This document shows, in pieces, positions 8,952 through 16,573 of a stretch of 64,000 nucleotides of DNA (positions are counted from its first letter, which is position 1; each line of letters begins with the position of its first letter). The stretch covers positions 1,612,001 to 1,676,000 of the forward strand of contig CP080408.1 in the NCBI GenBank assembly GCA_019448215.1, written 5' to 3'. Made by a program: the position numbers and the translations under genes. The notes under the pieces were generated by a model. It had not been told where the DNA came from. It did no database searches and saw nothing but the letters and a program-made list of their open reading frames with translations. The DNA is from Thalassovita mediterranea (GTDB taxonomy: Bacteria > Pseudomonadota > Alphaproteobacteria > Caulobacterales > Hyphomonadaceae).

Positions 8952-9356
8952 ATGAGCATTATAGCTACACTCGCAGGCGGTTTCATGCTTGCGCTCACCG
9001 CTTCCGGTTCAATCGTTGCCGAAGACGTCATCCGCTCTGGCGAGGTCATCACGCCGGGTATGCTGGTCACAGAAGACGGCACGCCGGTCTTCGATAGCCC
9101 GCTCATTGGCCGGGAAGTTCGCCGCACGGTCTATGCCGGGCGCGAAGTGTCCATGGAAAACACCCAGTCACCTCGCCTCGTGACCCGCAATCAGGTCGTC
9201 ACGGTAAAGTATATCCGGGGCGGCCTTGAGATCTCGACCACCGCCCGCGCGATGGAAGAGGGCGGCCTCAATGACACGGTCTCCCTGATCAATACGAATT
9301 CCCGCAAGATGGTGTCTGGCGTCATCCAGTCGGGTGGATGGGTGCTCGCACAATGA
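8952..9356 (+). CDS. flgA: Flagellar basal-body P-ring formation chaperone FlgA
   Basis: Periplasmic chaperone for assembly of the FlgI P-ring. At 134 residues it is a short FlgA made mostly of the SAF-type domain. A hydrophobic signal sequence (IIATLAGGFMLALTASGS) is followed by family features: VITPGMLVTED, the Gly/Arg segment IGREVRRTVYAGREV, and the C-terminal VSGVIQSGGWV. It starts 4 bp after flgG and its stop overlaps the flgH start (ATGA). The ring protein FlgI itself is not in this window, so it must be encoded elsewhere, perhaps left of position 1. Confidence 0.9.
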   Translation: MSIIATLAGGFMLALTASGSIVAEDVIRSGEVITPGMLVTEDGTPVFDSPLIGREVRRTVYAGREVSMENTQSPRLVTRNQVVTVKYIRGGLEISTTARAMEEGGLNDTVSLINTNSRKMVSGVIQSGGWVLAQ

Positions 9357-10066
9357 AAACAGCACTTCTTCTCTCGCTTGTCGCACTTGGTTGCGCGGCC
9401 TGCGCGTCGTCGCCGTCCAGCCAGCAGGCCATGACGGCGCCGCACCCAGCGAGCCCGCCCCCGGTGCAGACCATGGCGGCCTTCCCGCAAGCGCCGTTGA
9501 ACAACGATACCAACTCGCTCTGGACAACCTCTGCCAATTCGCTGCTCAGCATGCGCCGGGCAAAGTCAGTGGGTGACCTGCTGACGGTCGTCGTCGAAAT
9601 GGATGATCAGGCCAGCATGCAGAACTCGCTGCAAAGCACGCGCGGCACCAACCAGGACTTCAATCTCGATGCGCTCTTCGGCCTGCCGGAGTGGGCCAAT
9701 GGCGTGCTGCCGGGCGGAGCAAGCGTCTCGCCGGGTATCGACTACAGCCGCAACTCCGCCCTCAATGGCAGCGGCGCCATCAACCGTGCCGAGCAGGTGA
9801 CCTTCCGCCTCGCCGCCCGCGTTATTGGACTGGAGCCGAACGGCAATCTCGTCATTCAGGGCTATCAGCGCACACGGGTCAGCAATGAAGTACGTGTGCT
9901 GACGGTAACCGGCGTTATCCGCTCGCAGGACATCACCCGCATGAATACGGTGACCTATGAAAAGATTGCCGACGCCCAGCTCTCCTATGTCAGTTCCGGG
10001 CAGGCGACAGAGCCTGTGCGCGCTGGCCTTGTTCCCAAACTTCTCGACACCATCGTTCCTTTCTAG
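9353..10066 (+). CDS. flgH: Flagellar L-ring protein FlgH
   Basis: Outer-membrane lipoprotein that forms the L-ring around the rod, here 237 residues. The N-terminus MKTALLLSLVALGCAAC is a lipoprotein signal; the lipobox is slightly irregular, with two candidate cysteines. FlgH features follow: the SLWTTSANSLLSMRRAKSVGD region, VVVEMDDQA, and AEQVTFRLAARVIGLEPNGNL. The frame is open from 9338, but ATG 9353 overlaps the flgA stop and starts directly at the signal peptide, so it is preferred. fliL follows after 12 bp. Confidence 0.95.
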   Translation: MKTALLLSLVALGCAACASSPSSQQAMTAPHPASPPPVQTMAAFPQAPLNNDTNSLWTTSANSLLSMRRAKSVGDLLTVVVEMDDQASMQNSLQSTRGTNQDFNLDALFGLPEWANGVLPGGASVSPGIDYSRNSALNGSGAINRAEQVTFRLAARVIGLEPNGNLVIQGYQRTRVSNEVRVLTVTGVIRSQDITRMNTVTYEKIADAQLSYVSSGQATEPVRAGLVPKLLDTIVPF

Positions 10067-10078
10067 AGTCCGCATGAC

Positions 10079-10618
10079 ATGAAGCAGATTATCCCCGCCA
10101 TCATCGCTGCCATTTTCGTCGTCCTCGGGGCGGGCGGCGCCCTATTCATGAAGGGCGCATTCTCGTCTGGCGGAGAAGCGGCTGCCAGTTCTGACGGGCA
10201 TGGGGCCGAAGCATCCGGCCATGGTGAGGCAAAAGCGAGTGGTCACGGCGGCGGCGGTGGCCATGGCGGCAAATCGGGCGCCGGCATGTCCGGTGATGTT
10301 GAGTATTTCAAATTCAGCCGCGAGTTTATCGTGCCGCTTACGCGCGGCGAACGGGTCGACGCCCTGGTGATCATCAATCTCAATCTTGAGATCGACAAGT
10401 CCATCTCGGGTCAGATCTATGGCATGGAGCCGAAGCTGCGCGACAACATCATGAGCACGCTCATCCGCCTCTCCAACGAAGGCGTCGCCCTGGCCGATCT
10501 GACCAATCCTGAGAATTATGAGACGATCCGCTCGATGATCCTCGCAAACCTGCGTGAGCTCGTACCAACAGGTCTCGAGAATGTGCTCATTCTGGATATG
10601 GCAAAGCAGCACATCTAG
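10079..10618 (+). CDS. fliL: Flagellar basal-body-associated protein FliL with a His/Gly-rich linker
   Basis: Inner-membrane protein that associates with the stator and aids torque or stator stability. An N-terminal membrane helix (residues 5-27) is followed by a Gly-rich, histidine-bearing linker at about residues 31-70 with four His (41, 48, 56, 62). The periplasmic stomatin-like FliL domain follows (EYFKFSREFIVPL, MEPKLRDNIMSTLIRLSNEG, LENVLILDMAKQHI). It is the last gene of the rightward fliM...fliL unit and faces flgD tail to tail across 40 bp. The His/Gly linker is longer than I would expect and could bind metal or act only as a flexible spacer. Confidence 0.9.
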   Translation: MKQIIPAIIAAIFVVLGAGGALFMKGAFSSGGEAAASSDGHGAEASGHGEAKASGHGGGGGHGGKSGAGMSGDVEYFKFSREFIVPLTRGERVDALVIINLNLEIDKSISGQIYGMEPKLRDNIMSTLIRLSNEGVALADLTNPENYETIRSMILANLRELVPTGLENVLILDMAKQHI

Positions 10619-10658
10619 CGTGCTGCTCTCCAATCCAAATTTCCAGTGAAGAAGAAGT

Positions 10659-11360
10659 CTATTCAGCGACGCGGCGAACCTGGCCGAGGTCACCTGAAAG
10701 GCTCGACGATGTGCCGATGCGCAGCTCACCGTTTTCGGTGCCGACATCGGTCACTTTCGTCAGCACCTGAGGCGCGACTGTGCCAAGGAAGGTGTCGCCG
10801 GCATAGAGATCGATGCCGAACTGATAGATCTCACCAGAAGCGGCTGCCCCGCCATTTGTGAACCGGCCATCCCAGCTTTTACGCTCATCATCGATTTTGA
10901 GACGGTCGCTATAGACGGCCTCGCCAGCCGAATTTGCAATCGTCAGCACGGCGGCAGTCGCCTCGTTTGGGGCGTCGAAGGAGAAATCGACCGGGTTTCC
11001 GGAATAGGGCACCCATGAGGATTCGACCGTCACAGTCTGTCCGAGCCATTCGCTGGCGAACATGGAATGCAGATCGCCGATCATGCTCGCCATGCTCTTC
11101 AGGCTGGTATTCGACTGCACCTGTTGTTCCAGCGTCGAGAAGGAAGCGAGCTGTTCAACGAACTGCGTGGAGTCCAGCGGCGAAAGCGGGTCCTGGTGGC
11201 GTAGCTGCGCAGTCAGGAGCTTGAGGAAGTTGTTGAACTCCTCGCCGACAAACTGTGTGCTGCCGCTCTCATTTTTTTGGCTGTCTGTCGCCTGACCAGA
11301 CTGCGATGATTGCGCGGACTGTGCGATCTGTGTCGCCTGCGCAGCGTTGATAACGCTCAT
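10659..11360 (-). CDS. flgD: Flagellar hook-assembly cap protein FlgD
   Basis: Hook scaffold protein of 233 residues that caps the growing hook. The conserved FlgD N-domain is present: GEEFNNFLKLLTAQLRHQDP then LDSTQFVEQLASFSTLEQQVQ. After it comes the FlgD tudor-like/Ig-like region (WDGRFTNGGAAASGEIYQFGI). An AAGGAG ribosome-binding site lies eight bases before the ATG. It follows the fliK-type gene with a 15-bp gap on the same strand, so hook length control and hook capping are co-expressed. Confidence 0.95.
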   Translation of the reverse strand: MSVINAAQATQIAQSAQSSQSGQATDSQKNESGSTQFVGEEFNNFLKLLTAQLRHQDPLSPLDSTQFVEQLASFSTLEQQVQSNTSLKSMASMIGDLHSMFASEWLGQTVTVESSWVPYSGNPVDFSFDAPNEATAAVLTIANSAGEAVYSDRLKIDDERKSWDGRFTNGGAAASGEIYQFGIDLYAGDTFLGTVAPQVLTKVTDVGTENGELRIGTSSSLSGDLGQVRRVAE

Positions 11361-11375
11361 TTCCGAAACTCCTTC

Positions 11376-12968
11376 CTAGAGTTTGATGTTCAGGCCGCTT
11401 GCCCCGAACGTGACGGGGGCGCGGCGTGTCTGCAGCAGTGCAGCGGCCGGCATGGTTGCGGCGTCTTCATCTGCACTGTTTGTGTAGTCGATAAAGTCAG
11501 CTGGTTGCTGGTTCTGCGAACCGTTGGCCGACCCTTCGCTGAAGGTCATGTCGCGGGCCGAAAGTCCGTGCTGTTCGAGCGATTGGACGAGATCGAAGTG
11601 CAGCAGGCGAAGCTGTTTCATCGCTTCAGGTGTATCGGCGCGCACTGCGACCTGCTGAAGCCCCTGTGCATCGAATTTGAACTCGATCGACACACGGCCA
11701 AGTTCGGGCGGGTCCAGCTGGACAAGAATACGGTCAGGCTTGTCGCCGCCAGCCAGCTTGTTGCTGACGATGTCCACGATTTCCTGAGGCGCAGCGACGA
11801 TTGTCGCCTGCGTCGGTGCCATCATGGCACCAAAGCTCGCGGCACCGGCGGCGGGCGCCGGGTAGGCCGCAGGCGCGGCGGCTGGTGCTGCGCCAGCTGC
11901 GAGCGAAAGGGTGGCGGCCTGCTTGCCGCTATCACCTGCGTCCGTCGCCTGCGCACTGATCTCAAGACCCCCGCTCAGGAAAGAAGAGCTTTCCATCATA
12001 TTGTCTGCGGCATTCTGCGGGATCGTGATGGCAGGCTGATTGTCACGCTGGTCGAGGCGCGGCGTGCCAATGGCAACAGTTTCAGCGCGGGCAGCGCGCG
12101 GCGTCAGGCCAGTAGCTGGAATATCCTTCAGGCGGCCCGCTTCGCGGCCTTCTGTCTTTGCAGCCGGATTCAGAGAAGCCATGACGAGATCGGGACGGCC
12201 CGGTGCTTCATTGCCTTTAAGCTGAGTGCTCGCAGCAACTGTATTGTCGCGGCGCTCGGCCTTCTCGGCTTTCAGTTCGGCGACTTTTGCTTCATCAACC
12301 TTGGCAGCCTCAGCGTCTTCGACTGAGGCCGGGCTCACAATTCCAACGTCTGCAGTCTCTGTCTCAGCGGTTGCTGGCTGAACTTTGGGGTTCGAAGGCG
12401 CTTCAACTGTTTTAGCCACATCAGATGCCACTGCAGAGGGGCTTGCCATATCTGTCGGAGCTGCCTCTGCAGGCTTTATCTCCGCAGGTGCATCGCCCTT
12501 TGTCTCAACGGGGATATTGCCGTCCGTTGCCTGCTCTGCAGTCGCCGCTTCCGCTTTCGGGCTGACAGCTTCGCCGCTCATGGCTTTGATGACTGCAGTC
12601 TCACCTTCGCTCGCTTCATCAGCTTCGGCTTCAGCGTCGACTTCCACGTCGTTCGCCGCAGCAACGACCGGAGCGCCAGTGCTCACCGCGATCTCAGCTG
12701 TCTCGGCGCTCTCTTCGACTGGGGCGTCAGTGTTTTCGGCTTCGGTCTCTTCGTGCGATGCATGTGCGGTCGCAGAGAAGGCAAGTGCGGCAGCATTGCC
12801 AGATCCGTCAGACTGATCGCGCTCTTCTTCTGCAGAAGCGTTTCCAGCGCGGCCTGAAGTTTCAAGGATTTTGGCGAAAGCTGTGCCGCGGCCTGGCTCG
12901 GAAGGCTCACTGCGCGACTGCGCCGGTTCGGCCAGAAGCGGGCCCAATGGTCCAATGGCTGCAGGCAT
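11376..12968 (-). CDS. fliK: Flagellar hook-length control protein, FliK family
   Basis: Molecular ruler/secretion-switch protein, 530 residues. The first about 380 residues are low-complexity, Ala/Glu/Thr-rich and poorly conserved, as usual for FliK rulers. The C-terminal part carries the FliK Flg_hook domain: RILVQLDPPELGRVSIEFKF, VRADTPEAMKQLRLLHFDLV, LEQHGLSARDMTF. These match the family consensus (L-x-P-x-x-L-G-x-V). In rhizobia this function is encoded by the gene once called motD. It is the first gene of the leftward fliK-flgD unit and is divergent from the flgJ-like gene across 134 bp that contains TTAACC-type sites. Confidence 0.88.
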   Translation of the reverse strand: MPAAIGPLGPLLAEPAQSRSEPSEPGRGTAFAKILETSGRAGNASAEEERDQSDGSGNAAALAFSATAHASHEETEAENTDAPVEESAETAEIAVSTGAPVVAAANDVEVDAEAEADEASEGETAVIKAMSGEAVSPKAEAATAEQATDGNIPVETKGDAPAEIKPAEAAPTDMASPSAVASDVAKTVEAPSNPKVQPATAETETADVGIVSPASVEDAEAAKVDEAKVAELKAEKAERRDNTVAASTQLKGNEAPGRPDLVMASLNPAAKTEGREAGRLKDIPATGLTPRAARAETVAIGTPRLDQRDNQPAITIPQNAADNMMESSSFLSGGLEISAQATDAGDSGKQAATLSLAAGAAPAAAPAAYPAPAAGAASFGAMMAPTQATIVAAPQEIVDIVSNKLAGGDKPDRILVQLDPPELGRVSIEFKFDAQGLQQVAVRADTPEAMKQLRLLHFDLVQSLEQHGLSARDMTFSEGSANGSQNQQPADFIDYTNSADEDAATMPAAALLQTRRAPVTFGASGLNIKL

Positions 12969-12977
12969 TCAGTGTCC

Positions 12978-13010
12978 TTGGTTAACTCTGATTAGCGCTC
13001 TCTTAACCAA
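12978..13010. promoter_or_regulatory. TTGGTTAA/TTAACCAA dyad with a CtrA-like site in the fliK / flgJ-like divergent promoter
   Basis: An 8-bp perfect inverted pair, TTGGTTAA at 12978-12985 and TTAACCAA at 13003-13010, lies in the divergent gap. Within it, TTAG at 12992-12995, seven bases, then TTAACC at 13003-13008 matches the known CtrA consensus TTAA-N7-TTAAC with one mismatch. CtrA control of flagellar genes is established in Caulobacter; its action here is inferred. Confidence 0.45.
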
Positions 13011-13102
13011 ATCTGCCTCACCACAGGTAAAAGCGGATTTAACGCTGGCCCAAAAAAAATCGCGGCAACCGCGTAGGCCAGCCAGATGCAGGGAGGCAGA
13101 AC

Positions 13103-13546
13103 TTGATCCCTCTAAAAGTACTGACGCCGAATGCGGATCAGCTTGCGCCAGCGAGACGGAAGACGGCTGCCCCGCCGCCGCTGCCATCCTCCCGCACGCC
13201 TGAACATACCGCGCCTGCCACGTCTTCATCGACGCAGACTTCTTATACAGCGCCTGTGCAGCCCGTCCGTGCGCCAGCGGCGCAAACCGTCAGCGCTCCT
13301 GCGACCAGTGACAAGAATGCTGACGTGAATCTGCGTTTCGAGCAGATGCTCTGGGCCGAGATGCTGAAATACTCCGGACTTGAAAAAGCGTTCTCCAGTG
13401 CAGGCGGCGAGGGCGCTGCCGCTTTCACCCAGTTCGCCGTCGAAGCCATCGCCCGCGATCTCGCTGAAAAGCATCCGCTCGGCTTCAATGCCGTCGACCG
13501 GGCGGTGGAGGCATATGAGATGTCCAGAAACGTCGGAGAGACCTGA
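13103..13546 (+). CDS. FlgJ-like rod-binding protein (no peptidoglycan hydrolase domain)
   Basis: A 147-residue protein. The first about 75 residues are a disordered Pro/Ala/Ser-rich tail. The C-terminal half matches the rod-binding domain of FlgJ: RFEQMLWAEMLKYSGLEKAF and GGEGAAAFTQFAVEAIARDL. There is no muramidase domain, as is common in alphaproteobacteria, where a separate enzyme cuts the wall for the rod. Start TTG 13103 is supported by GGGAGG at 13091-13096. The stop overlaps the next start (TGATG), indicating coupling with the FlgN-like gene. Confidence 0.8.
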   Translation: MIPLKVLTPNADQLAPARRKTAAPPPLPSSRTPEHTAPATSSSTQTSYTAPVQPVRAPAAQTVSAPATSDKNADVNLRFEQMLWAEMLKYSGLEKAFSSAGGEGAAAFTQFAVEAIARDLAEKHPLGFNAVDRAVEAYEMSRNVGET

Positions 13547-13929
13547 TGAGTGCGCAAGCCAATCCAGAGTCCGTGCTGACCAGTCTGCTGGAACTTCTCG
13601 AAGCAGAACATGAAGCGCTCAAGGCTGGCCAGGCCGGCAAGGCGAGCGGCCTGCTTCAATCAAAGATGGAGGCTATGAAGGCCTTCGATACACTTGTTGC
13701 AGATCCCGCGCGCCTGCGCGGTGTGCCTGACGTGAAACTCCGTATGGAGCGCATCGTCACGCTGGCGACAGAGAATGCCGATCTTTTCTCAGCTGTACGC
13801 AATGGTGTCGGCCAGGCTGTTACGCGCGTGAGCGATTCTACAGCCCACTCCTATGTCGGCGCCTACACCGCCGCTGGGGGAAAAACAGCATTTTCCAAGG
13901 CAACGGGTGGCTACGCAAAAAAAGCGTGA
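13546..13929 (+). CDS. FlgN-like flagellar export chaperone
   Basis: A 127-residue, mostly alpha-helical cytosolic protein. The segment SVLTSLLELLEAEHEALKAG and the following QSKMEAMKAFDTLV resemble the N-terminal helices of FlgN, the chaperone for FlgK and FlgL. Overlap with the rod-binding gene upstream and the flagellin gene 148 bp downstream supports a role in late-substrate handling. The similarity is weak, so the assignment rests on size, helical pattern and place; other flagellar accessory proteins remain possible. Confidence 0.6.
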   Translation: MSAQANPESVLTSLLELLEAEHEALKAGQAGKASGLLQSKMEAMKAFDTLVADPARLRGVPDVKLRMERIVTLATENADLFSAVRNGVGQAVTRVSDSTAHSYVGAYTAAGGKTAFSKATGGYAKKA

Positions 13930-13974
13930 GCCAGTTAACCGATTGTCCATGAGTGTCCTGTAATCAGGCATCAT

Positions 13975-13988
13975 AACCAAGATTGGTT
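13975..13988. promoter_or_regulatory. AACCAA-GA-TTGGTT palindrome upstream of flagellin
   Basis: A perfect 6+2+6 palindrome lies about 90 bp before the flagellin ATG. It shares its half-site with the TTGGTTAA/TTAACCAA dyad at 12978-13010. A further TTAACC occurs at 13935-13940. This could be an operator for flagellin transcription; the regulator is unknown. Confidence 0.3.
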
Positions 13989-14077
13989 CAGGAAATACCT
14001 GCTGTCAGGATGACATGAGTTGGAACTTCGAGGTCGGGTCTCACCGGCTCGATCTGGAACTTAAAAGGGGATAACTG

Positions 14078-15667
14078 ATGTCCAGTATTCTTACGAACAA
14101 TAGCTCGATGGTTGCGCTCGAAACCCTGCGCAACATCAACCGCAATCTCGAATCCATCCAGAATGAAATCTCGACGGGTAAGAAGGTTGCGTCTGCCAAG
14201 GACAACGCTTCCGTCTGGGCCATCTCGACTGTCATGTCGACCGACGCTGCAAGCTTCGAACAAATCTCGTCCTCGTTGAACAAGGGTTCGGCGACTGTCG
14301 GCGTTGCACGCGCTTCTTCCGAGCAGATCACCAGCCTCCTTCAGGACATGAAGAACCTGATCGTTGACGCCCAGCAGGACCTCAACGACAGCGACCGCGC
14401 GAAGATCCAGAAAGACGTTGCTGCTATCCGTTCGACGATCACGAACATCGTCAACGGCGCACAGATGAACGGTCAGAACCTGCTCAAGGGCACCGATGAC
14501 CTGAAAGTCCTCGCTTCGCTTGACCGCGATGGCACCGGTGCAGTTGCACCAGCCTTCATCAACGTTTCCCGCGTTGACCTCACGACGACTGCCGCTGTCG
14601 ATGCCGCAGCCAAGGCATCTGATGATGCAGGCTATGTCTCGACTGAAGACACGATCACGGCTTCGGATGTGGACAAGGTATCAAGTGAGGCAGGCTTCCT
14701 GTCCACGTCCGCCTCGGGCACGATCCCGACCAGCGGCTCGATCACTGTCGATATCAAGGGTGGCGCCATCGCCGCAGGTGATACCTTCACGGTCAGCGTT
14801 GGCGGTTCGGACTTCACCGTGACGGCCACGTCCGGTCAGACCATCAACGACATCGCCGCAGCGCTGAAAACCGAGATTGACGGCGGAAGCATTTCTGACC
14901 TCACGGTGACGGTCACCGACGCGACCGATCCGGCAGATGGCACCGACAAAGCGGTCCTGACCCTTGCAAACGGTAACGCCAGCTCCACGATCGCCTTCGA
15001 CGAAACCAAGTTGAACGCTACCAAATCGGTCTCGCAGCTTGCAGACACTGAGAGCGTCGATGTGACTGTTGCAGGTGGCACGATTTCCACCGGCGATACG
15101 TTCACTGTCAACGTCGACAATACCGACTACACCTACACCGCACTTGAAGGTGACACGGTAAACGACGTCGCTGCTGGTATTAAGTCACTTCTTGATGATG
15201 CATCCATCACGAACCTCGTTGTTACCGTGACGGACGCAGACGATCCGACAACCGACGCCGCGACGATCAATCTTGCTGCTGATGGCGGCACCGTTGATGT
15301 CAATCTCGGCGGTCTGGCTTCCACCAACGCCGCAACGGCAGCTGGCGGCCTTGGTGCTCTTGCTGACATCGATGTGTCTGACTCCGCCGGTGCAACCGCG
15401 GCTCTGACCTCAATCGAGACGCTTCTCAACAAGGCGATCACGGCAGCGACCACCTTCGGTTCGGCTCAGAAGCAGATCGAAGGCCAGACGGAGTTCGTTC
15501 AGAACCTGGTCGACTCGATGAAGTCAGGTATCGGCGCGATGGTCGATGCAGATATCGAAGCAGCATCTGCAAAACTGCAGGCTCTGCAGGTTCAGCAACA
15601 GCTTGGTGTCCAGGCGCTTTCGATCGCGAACAGCGCACCGCAGACCCTGCTGTCACTGTTCCGCTAA
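14078..15667 (+). CDS. Flagellin, with a tandemly duplicated surface domain
   Basis: Filament subunit, 529 residues. The N-terminal D0/D1 region (LETLRNINRNLESIQNEIST, KKVASAKDNASVWAISTVM) and the C-terminal D0 (QALQVQQQLGVQALSIANSA ending SLFR) are of the alphaproteobacterial short-core type. Between about residues 180 and 410 is a large insert with two similar beta-rich units beginning near residues 220 and 325, each with a GDTFTV motif followed by a ND(I/V)AA motif and a TVTD(A) motif. Flagellins with the same core usually run 300-400 residues, so the extra length is this insert. AAAAGGGG precedes the ATG. flaF and flbT, which control flagellin translation and secretion, follow directly. 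Confidence 0.96.
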   Translation: MSSILTNNSSMVALETLRNINRNLESIQNEISTGKKVASAKDNASVWAISTVMSTDAASFEQISSSLNKGSATVGVARASSEQITSLLQDMKNLIVDAQQDLNDSDRAKIQKDVAAIRSTITNIVNGAQMNGQNLLKGTDDLKVLASLDRDGTGAVAPAFINVSRVDLTTTAAVDAAAKASDDAGYVSTEDTITASDVDKVSSEAGFLSTSASGTIPTSGSITVDIKGGAIAAGDTFTVSVGGSDFTVTATSGQTINDIAAALKTEIDGGSISDLTVTVTDATDPADGTDKAVLTLANGNASSTIAFDETKLNATKSVSQLADTESVDVTVAGGTISTGDTFTVNVDNTDYTYTALEGDTVNDVAAGIKSLLDDASITNLVVTVTDADDPTTDAATINLAADGGTVDVNLGGLASTNAATAAGGLGALADIDVSDSAGATAALTSIETLLNKAITAATTFGSAQKQIEGQTEFVQNLVDSMKSGIGAMVDADIEAASAKLQALQVQQQLGVQALSIANSAPQTLLSLFR

Positions 15668-15683
15668 GGACGATGAATTGAGG

Positions 15684-15711
15684 TCGGGCGTCCCTTGGGG
15701 CGCCCGGTTTC
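15684..15711 (+). terminator. Terminator-like hairpin after flagellin
   Basis: CGGGCG at 15685-15690 pairs with CGCCCG at 15701-15706, extended by CCC/GGG near the loop with one bulged T. The hairpin is followed by GTTT. It probably separates the abundant flagellin message from flaF-flbT, perhaps incompletely. Confidence 0.6.
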
Positions 15712-15736
15712 ACCTACCAGTTACGAGTGAGGGCAC

Positions 15737-16126
15737 ATGCATAATTTGGCGCACAAGGCATACAGCACGGTCACGAGCCGCACGGCTTCTGATAAGCAGA
15801 TCGAACTTGCCCTGTTCAGCGAAATTACGAACGCTCTCAAGGATGTGGCGGTGCAGGATGCGCCGCTTCCTGCCGTTTGGGCAGATGCGATCGATCGCAA
15901 CCTCCAACTCTGGCATCTTCTTTCCGTAGATCTTGTCAGCCCCGAAAACGGGCTCGACGACAGCCTTCGCACCAACCTTCTGACGCTCGCCGAAATGGTG
16001 CGCCGCGTCAGCTACCAGGTGCTCGCGGGCGATACCGACATCTCTGATCTTGTCGAGATCAACGAAACGATAATGAAGGGGCTTTCTGGCGAAGTTGGCC
16101 CCAGCCAGATGGAGACTGCTACCTAA
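15737..16126 (+). CDS. flaF: Flagellar biosynthesis regulator FlaF
   Basis: A 129-residue helical protein. In Caulobacter and rhizobia FlaF is needed for flagellin secretion or production and acts with FlbT. The family pattern is visible: AHKAYSTVTSRTASDKQIEL at the N-terminus, LQLWHLLSVDLVSPENGLDD in the middle, and MVRRVSYQVLAGDTDISDLV near the end. GAGGG lies before the ATG. The stop codon is directly followed by the flbT ATG with no gap. Confidence 0.93.
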   Translation: MHNLAHKAYSTVTSRTASDKQIELALFSEITNALKDVAVQDAPLPAVWADAIDRNLQLWHLLSVDLVSPENGLDDSLRTNLLTLAEMVRRVSYQVLAGDTDISDLVEINETIMKGLSGEVGPSQMETAT

Positions 16127-16567
16127 ATGTCCGGACTGATACTGAAGCTCGCCGCTGGCGAGAAAGTCGTCATCAACGGCGCGCTGCTGGAAAATGGCGA
16201 CAAACCTTCAAGCCTGAGAATTGCTGACGCAAACGCGCGCGTCCTGCGCTGCCGCGATGCGCTGCGGCCTGATGAGGTGAACACGCCCGTCAAACAGGTT
16301 TACTACGCAGTCCAGCTGCTGATCACGGGCGATCTTGAAGAAGACAATGTCCTGCCTGCGCTGTTCCGCGAAATCGACAGCCTCGAAGACGTCTTCCGCG
16401 GCATCGATCCGCAAGCGATCCCGCAGCTTCGCCAGATGCTGCGCCGGGGCAATCACTATTCCGCGCTCTGTCACATGCGCAATCTGGTCGAGCTGGAAGC
16501 CGAGCTTTTCCGTCACGCTCACCTGAAGAATGCGATGACCGAACCGCAGCAGGCGAAGGTCGCCTGA
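16127..16567 (+). CDS. flbT: Flagellin mRNA translational regulator FlbT
   Basis: Post-transcriptional regulator that in Caulobacter binds the flagellin 5' leader and limits translation until the hook is finished. The 146-residue protein has the family start LILKLAAGEKVVINGALLEN, then VKQVYYAVQLLITGDLEED and a C-terminal helical region. Together with flaF and the flagellin gene directly upstream this forms the conserved alphaproteobacterial fla-flaF-flbT module, so flagellin at 14,078 is the likely target. Confidence 0.94.
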   Translation: MSGLILKLAAGEKVVINGALLENGDKPSSLRIADANARVLRCRDALRPDEVNTPVKQVYYAVQLLITGDLEEDNVLPALFREIDSLEDVFRGIDPQAIPQLRQMLRRGNHYSALCHMRNLVELEAELFRHAHLKNAMTEPQQAKVA

Positions 16568-16573
16568 TACGCC

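Noticed and set aside
11310-12326. 338-residue plus-strand frame
   Set aside because: Overlaps the fliK-type gene in antisense. The FliK C-terminal domain on the minus strand is recognisable and is linked to flgD.
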